Source: Bacteroidota bacterium (GTDB taxonomy: Bacteria > Bacteroidota > Bacteroidia > Bacteroidales > Paludibacteraceae). Taken from it: a stretch of 64,000 nt of DNA. Numbering within the stretch: position 1 is the stretch's first letter; each line of letters starts with the position of its first letter. A program made the position numbers and the translations under genes. Positions 60,301 through 64,000 of this stretch are shown piece by piece. The notes below the pieces were generated by a model. The model was not told the DNA's origin, made no database searches, and saw only the letters and a list, made by a program, of their open reading frames with translations. Location of the stretch: positions 1 to 64,000 of the forward strand of contig JAEWUM010000019.1 of assembly GCA_023459355.1 (NCBI GenBank), given 5' to 3'.

Positions 60301-63159
60301 TCTGTGTTTTGTTGCAAAAGGAATGCTGAAAGTACGGATGTTGTTGTTCATGCTCAACCAGCGCGATGAAATAAGCTCATTGCCATGCTTGACTTCCATC
60401 AGCACATGCGCGCATTTTACGGATGTGCCGAAACGTATGTTCACCTTTTCTCCCGGCAGACTTTCGAACTGGTTTTCAGGTAACCAAACATAAGTTTTTA
60501 CGGGTGAACGGTTCTCTTTTTTATCATATAAAATAAAGATATGCTCGGATTCTACCGGATTACCGTGTTTGTCATTAGTAGTAAAGATAAGTTTGTACCT
60601 GCCGGATGGGTATTTTTTCAGATTAAGCGTTAAATGTGCTGATTGGGTATCGTAGGTACCTTCAGTCATCAGCTTGTCGGTCGTAAATGCTGTGTCGGAT
60701 TTCAGATTTTCTCTGTAATCGGTTGTTTCTTTCAGACTGAAAAGTTGATAGCGAATTGACTTGTGTATCTTCTCTCCGGCAATATTTTGCGTTGAAACCT
60801 TGAATTTGGATGTGTCTTGCTTTTGGATTAATTCCGGGACATCAGCCAGGATGAATAAAGATTGTTCGCTCACCGACAAATGGGCAATGGTTTGCTGGCT
60901 TTCACCTTTGGAGTCTGTAGCATCAATGGTAATCGTGTAGCGATAAGCCTGTTTAACCCTGTTTTCACGAATACTTTTATCAATTTCGGGGGTAAACTGA
61001 ATGGAGAATTTACCTTTTGCATCGGTTGTTGTTTCACCGGAAGCAATCATTGCTTCTATACGGTTGGGTGGAAACCAGCGCCAGAAAGGATGTACGTAGC
61101 GGTTGATAACATATTTTACTTTGGTATCAGGAAGCGAATAGCCCGCGAATGCTTTTACTTCGCCATTAAGCGTCACGACTTCCCCAAAACTGATTTCTGC
61201 TGCCGGTTGTGTTACCGTGACTTCAAACGTGGGTCTTTTGTATTCTTCTACCAGAATATTAATTTCGTGTAGGTTGTCAGCCCGCACCAAGTAATTACCA
61301 TTTAATCCTCCTGAAGGCAGTACAAAGCTACCTGATGCCGAACCGAATTCATTGGTACTTAGTTCAAGTTGACTGATGCTTTTCCCATTTACATCAATCA
61401 GTTCGAAACGGATGTTTTTGTTGGCTGTGACTTCCTGTTTCTTGCTGTCCATTTCATAGGCAATGGCTTTAAAATAAATTGTTTGCCCGGGGCGATAAAT
61501 AGCTCTGTCGGTAAAGATGTTAACGCGTTGTTGAGTTGTTTCGGTTGGTTTAAATTTGCTGAAATAAGGGGAATGACTCATGGTAGAAAAATAGCGATCA
61601 TCTTTCTTTTTCAAAACGATGATTTCATTGCCAGAGGATTTTAAGCGGGGTAATTCCACATATCCTTTCGAGTTTGTTTTCCCTGTTGCAGTCGGCGTCA
61701 TTACATATTGATTATCTGTCCATTTATATTTGTAGGAAGTTATTTCAACCTGTTTCACTTGCTTTCCGGTGATGCGATTCAATACATAATAGGCATTTTT
61801 TCCTTCTGAAACGGCTCTCTTTATGAAAGTCAAATCAGTAACGGTATAATATGATTTGGTCATTTTATCTTTTTCCCGCATGCCCGTAGGGTAGGCGATG
61901 TATTCGTAGATACCATATTCGCCGGTTTGCAAGTTGAAAGTTGAGTCAACCGCTTCATAATCGGCATTCAAAGGCAGGTTAAAAGTTAGCGTTTCAATCA
62001 AAGTTTTGTCGAATGGATCTTTACTCGAATCAATTTCTTTGTTGAGATCATGCCTTGCAAAATCTTCCGAACTTGTACTTAAACGATATATTTCAAGTGT
62101 GATTGCAGGGATATTCGTTGAACGGATGTTTAATTTAAATTTACCTGAAGGTGCTGCATCTGCGGCACTTTCGATAAACAATGATTGCTGTTCGATTTGT
62201 GCCAGGATGTTATGTAGTAAACCTATCCGGGGATAATCAGGAAATGTCTCAATGCCTTTCTTACACATGGCATGTGCTAATTTCTTGTGTTGGGGAATTT
62301 CAGCATTATGCAGATAATGCCTGGCTTTTTGCGCCATGATTTCTACTACTGCCGGGTCGTGCAGGTAAACTTGTTCCAGGCTATCTGCTTTTTGAATAAA
62401 AGTTTGGGAGTCGGATTGTCCATGTAGATAATCAAGATAATTTATTTCAGCTAAAACGGTTAGATTTGTATCGCCTTGTTTTTTTTGAAATTGGATTAAC
62501 TCTTTGTATGTTTCCTGAACGGTTTTTTCATCTTTCCATGCTTCTGCCAGATCAATTCTTTTGTAGGCAATATAATCAAACAAAGTAGGTGTTGTATTTA
62601 TATCTTCTTTTTTTTCTGACTGAAGAATAAACAGTTTTTGTAGGCTTTCTATGTCAGTTTGTTGACTGATTCGTTGTTCCTTCCATGCTTCATCAATCAA
62701 AGATTTTACCTTTTGCTGAAAATGATTTTTGCTCCATGTTTCTATGTTTTGGGGTAGCAAGCCGGCCACATCTGTCCGCCGGTCAATCTCGAAACGCTTA
62801 TTTTGATAGTAGTTATGATACATTTCCGCTGCCATGCAAAACAACAATTGCTTTATTGCTGAGGGTTCAAAAGCTTCGGCGAACTGCTCAAAGTCTTTCA
62901 ATACAGCTGGTGAAGTGTTGGGTTCTTTCTCTGTTTGAATACGATAACGGTATAATCTGACCTTGATTTGTTCCTGTTGGTTGTTGGTTGCTTCGGCAAT
63001 GCGACTGATGGAGTCTATTGCTTTCAATGCCGACTCAGGCAAATCTTTTTCTATCAGTTGATCAACTTTTTCCCAAGCTTGGGTGTTTTGGGCAGTGATG
63101 CTGACTGTTATTGTTAAAAGTGAGATCAGCAAGATAGAATTGATAATATATTTTTTCAT
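57391..63159 (-). CDS. Giant alpha-2-macroglobulin-family protein
   Basis: A 1922-residue exported protein. The signal peptide is MKKYIINSILLISLLTITVSITAQ, and the first 330 residues are helical repeats. Macroglobulin beta domains follow, including MG2-like VNIFTDRAIYRPGQTIYFKAIAYE, then a carboxypeptidase-regulatory-like stretch. The A2M core (NFNETVFFYPHLQGDNTGNYQFSFTMPESLTRWNLKMLAHT) and an alpha/alpha toroid (LPNGAFSWFDGMGESRWVTQFIAEGLLKAREF) come next. The thioester CxEQ motif of trap-type bacterial A2Ms is not seen, so it resembles the YfaS-like, thioester-less class. A proposed role is protease inhibition or envelope defence; PbpC, its usual partner in E. coli, is not nearby. Confidence 0.88.
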   Translation of the reverse strand: MKKYIINSILLISLLTITVSITAQNTQAWEKVDQLIEKDLPESALKAIDSISRIAEATNNQQEQIKVRLYRYRIQTEKEPNTSPAVLKDFEQFAEAFEPSAIKQLLFCMAAEMYHNYYQNKRFEIDRRTDVAGLLPQNIETWSKNHFQQKVKSLIDEAWKEQRISQQTDIESLQKLFILQSEKKEDINTTPTLFDYIAYKRIDLAEAWKDEKTVQETYKELIQFQKKQGDTNLTVLAEINYLDYLHGQSDSQTFIQKADSLEQVYLHDPAVVEIMAQKARHYLHNAEIPQHKKLAHAMCKKGIETFPDYPRIGLLHNILAQIEQQSLFIESAADAAPSGKFKLNIRSTNIPAITLEIYRLSTSSEDFARHDLNKEIDSSKDPFDKTLIETLTFNLPLNADYEAVDSTFNLQTGEYGIYEYIAYPTGMREKDKMTKSYYTVTDLTFIKRAVSEGKNAYYVLNRITGKQVKQVEITSYKYKWTDNQYVMTPTATGKTNSKGYVELPRLKSSGNEIIVLKKKDDRYFSTMSHSPYFSKFKPTETTQQRVNIFTDRAIYRPGQTIYFKAIAYEMDSKKQEVTANKNIRFELIDVNGKSISQLELSTNEFGSASGSFVLPSGGLNGNYLVRADNLHEINILVEEYKRPTFEVTVTQPAAEISFGEVVTLNGEVKAFAGYSLPDTKVKYVINRYVHPFWRWFPPNRIEAMIASGETTTDAKGKFSIQFTPEIDKSIRENRVKQAYRYTITIDATDSKGESQQTIAHLSVSEQSLFILADVPELIQKQDTSKFKVSTQNIAGEKIHKSIRYQLFSLKETTDYRENLKSDTAFTTDKLMTEGTYDTQSAHLTLNLKKYPSGRYKLIFTTNDKHGNPVESEHIFILYDKKENRSPVKTYVWLPENQFESLPGEKVNIRFGTSVKCAHVLMEVKHGNELISSRWLSMNNNIRTFSIPFATKHRGGVTVDFTFVRDEQVFQESVRITEKIIEKKLTPKLTVFRDKLLPGEAATWTVNIPEVAAKGKIAELLAGMYDASLDELKPHQWLFNPVYRIAFPDSYNWIGSQNYRYIYPINNYIKYHETPAYFRPEINWYGLYFKSFRDLKNVLVRGTKRAASLTISITNEDANKVATLADKDLEFFVNTVQENEKRTQPSLSPRIRSNFNETVFFYPHLQGDNTGNYQFSFTMPESLTRWNLKMLAHTKDLYFGQEEAQLITQQDLMVQLNMPRFVRQSDKLTLQASLVNLSDKALKTNVKLTLIDPTTDQAVLLNDTNMIAVDVPADGKPLTLSWDVSGFDQYEWLICKVVADAGNFSDGEQRYLAILPDKVLVTESYPVFIGNEATKELKLDAIQELVDKVDTRQLTFEFSANPVWYAIQALPALAKPKNENAVDYFIAWYVNALAGNILLDNPRIKTIFEQIKQTEPGSIQSALNKNQELKNILLEETPWLTEAKNETEQQQRIALLFDLNQQEQLKSRYLDKLSTLQLPNGAFSWFDGMGESRWVTQFIAEGLLKAREFTDINIINRMLGPAMNYLEGQITKDYLQVKKQVKDYEKKMNINSLQLHFLSLRTKINAPEISADSKEAMVFYIKETEQYYNKFGLYDKALAAMILHHANKPDAVDAIIKTLKENSLRTTDKGMYWSKNTAGYRWNERPISVQVKLMEAFNLVPGNETELALMKTWLLRQKQTQQWESPVASVNAIYALTGIGNNLLNNKQSFSITAGKKTFDTNQGIPGTGYIKQTLAKEDIREGITINRVNQPETASPAWGALYWQYYQEMDKVRSSGSALQVEKQLFVERIVDNRKTLFPINGQNVNATLQSIQKGDKLIARMVVTTDRDLEFVVLKDNRAANLEPVSQLSGCSWKEGVVYYRTVKDASTQYFFSHLPKGTYVFEDEYFVNASGNFSGGTASIQCLYAPEFVGVGKGERVEIR

Positions 63160-63233
63160 TCGTTTAATTTTCGTTTTTCGTGATTGATAATATTAATAAC
63201 CCGGAATGATAAAACCATATGTAAACTATATGG

Positions 63234-63416
63234 AAACCTTATTTGTACCTTATTTTCTTACTAAACAACCTTAGTAGCAAATGAAAATCCCGAAACACAA
63301 CCTTATTACCTTATTTTCCTAATTTAATTTTCAAATAAGGTAATAAGGTTGTATGATGAGAAACAAAACCTCCTACTAAGGTTGTTTAGTAAGAAAATAA
63401 GGTACAAATAAGGTTT
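63234..63416. repeat. Nested perfect inverted repeats, 183 bp
   Basis: Outer arms: 63234-63277 and 63373-63416, 44 bp each and perfectly complementary. Inner arms: 63297-63316 and 63333-63352, 20 bp, perfect, with a 16-nt loop. Both arms share ACCTTATTT. There is no coding potential. It lies in the divergent gap between the macroglobulin and MATE genes. No obvious target-site duplication flanks it. Confidence 0.9.
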
Positions 63417-63501
63417 GGTCCTGTGTAATCATATTAAATTATAGTTTCTTGTTTTGATGCACATTGCAATAAGATGGTGACAAAGTTAACGCTAAAATTA
63501 A

Positions 63502-63509
63502 TATCTTTG
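63502..63509 (+). promoter_or_regulatory. Promoter -7 box of the MATE gene
   Basis: TATCTTTG, an exact TAnnTTTG match, 25 nt before ATG 63535. The nested inverted repeat lies 85 nt upstream. Confidence 0.5.
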
Positions 63510-63534
63510 CAACTTTCATTCAAAAAACGCAACT

Positions 63535-64000
63535 ATGCTTTCTGCTAAAAATATATTCAAAGTAACTTATCCGGTGTTTCTGACTTTGCTGGTGCAGAAC
63601 ATCATCAACGTGACGGATACGGCCTTTCTCGGACGGGTGAGTGAAATTGCATTGGGCGGTTCTGCCATTGGCGGGGTATATTTCTTGGCTATTTTTGTTA
63701 TCGGATTTGGTTTCAGTCAGGGAACGCAGATCATCATCGGCCGGCGTAACGGTGAAGGTAAATATGCGGAAGTAGGTCCGATTTTCAACAACGGGATGTT
63801 TTTCATCCTGCTGTTGTCGGCTTTCTTCCTTATTTTCTCCTGGTTGTTCAATGCCGATATCATGAAATATCTCGTGAGTTCTGACCATATTTATCAGGCT
63901 TCGCTGGAATATCTCCACTGGCGGAAATGGAGTTTTATTTTCGCCTTTATCAACGTGATGTTCAGGGGAATGTTTGTCGGGGTTACCAATACGTCGGTGC
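63535..64000 (+). CDS. MATE-family efflux transporter, cut by the window edge
   Basis: The first 155 codons of a membrane antiporter that expels drugs or metabolites with Na+ or H+. Starts MLSAKNIFKVTYPVFLTLLVQNIINVTDTAFLGRVSEIALGG, the typical first two spans of MATE proteins, followed by FGFSQGTQIIIGRRNGEGKY and further hydrophobic segments. The frame is still open at 64000. Subfamily and substrate cannot be told from this part. Confidence 0.9.
   Translation, partial: MLSAKNIFKVTYPVFLTLLVQNIINVTDTAFLGRVSEIALGGSAIGGVYFLAIFVIGFGFSQGTQIIIGRRNGEGKYAEVGPIFNNGMFFILLLSAFFLIFSWLFNADIMKYLVSSDHIYQASLEYLHWRKWSFIFAFINVMFRGMFVGVTNTSV

Overview
The window reads as chromosomal DNA of an anaerobic member of the Bacteroidales (phylum Bacteroidota). 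Reasons: a SusC/SusD pair, a hybrid two-component system (HTCS), a type IX secretion-like C-terminal signal, serine-type sulfatases, a short RpoD, promoter boxes of the Bacteroidetes form TAnnTTTG in front of many genes, and a HydABC-type [FeFe]-hydrogenase. No tRNA, rRNA, CRISPR array, phage or intact insertion sequence was seen. The genus cannot be fixed by reading alone.

Layout. 0.2-5.4 kb: a DEAD-box RNA helicase and an amino-sugar pair (sugar kinase plus NagB/PIG-L fusion). 5.6-13 kb: a serine-type sulfatase, an HTCS regulator and an antisense helical-repeat protein. 13.2-29.85 kb: one long, AT-rich, ten-gene polysaccharide-utilisation operon: ribokinase, SusC, SusD, propeller protein 1, DapA/NanA-type lyase, YhcH-type lipoprotein, MFS transporter, propeller protein 2, a beta-helix/propeller fusion, and a beta-helix protein with a sorting domain. 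It ends at a strong terminator. 29.85-31 kb: non-coding, with a 22-nt degenerate tandem repeat and a 21-nt dyad repeat. 31-34.6 kb: heparinase II/III-family lyase plus sulfatase. 34.7-36.85 kb: a gene graveyard (HTCS stump joined to a broken beta-helix gene, then a shattered sulfatase). 36.9-63.2 kb: housekeeping genes (trxB, LolA-like, ftsK, an ABC ATPase, a peptide transporter, a PEP-synthase-like protein, gdhA, htrA, rpoD, a hydrogenase operon, recA, a giant alpha-2-macroglobulin). A MATE transporter runs off the right edge.

How the parts may work together. The propeller proteins, SusC/D, YhcH-like protein, lyase and transporter look like a surface-to-cytoplasm route for a glycan that yields a 2-keto-3-deoxy sugar acid. 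The lyase would split that acid into pyruvate and an aldose, which the ribokinase-like enzyme could phosphorylate. This is inference; the substrate is unknown. The three paralogous propeller proteins, one fused to a beta-helix, are the best candidate for an undescribed system.

A second theme is intergenic repeats. Heptanucleotide arrays (TTCCGCT/TTCCGTT, ATTAGCT/ATTCACT and CACTAAC families) sit at gene ends, often as inverted pairs, and in places form stop codons, a translation-initiation region or coding sequence. There are also 28-40 bp perfect palindromes, an AAAT x8 microsatellite and a 183-bp nested inverted repeat.
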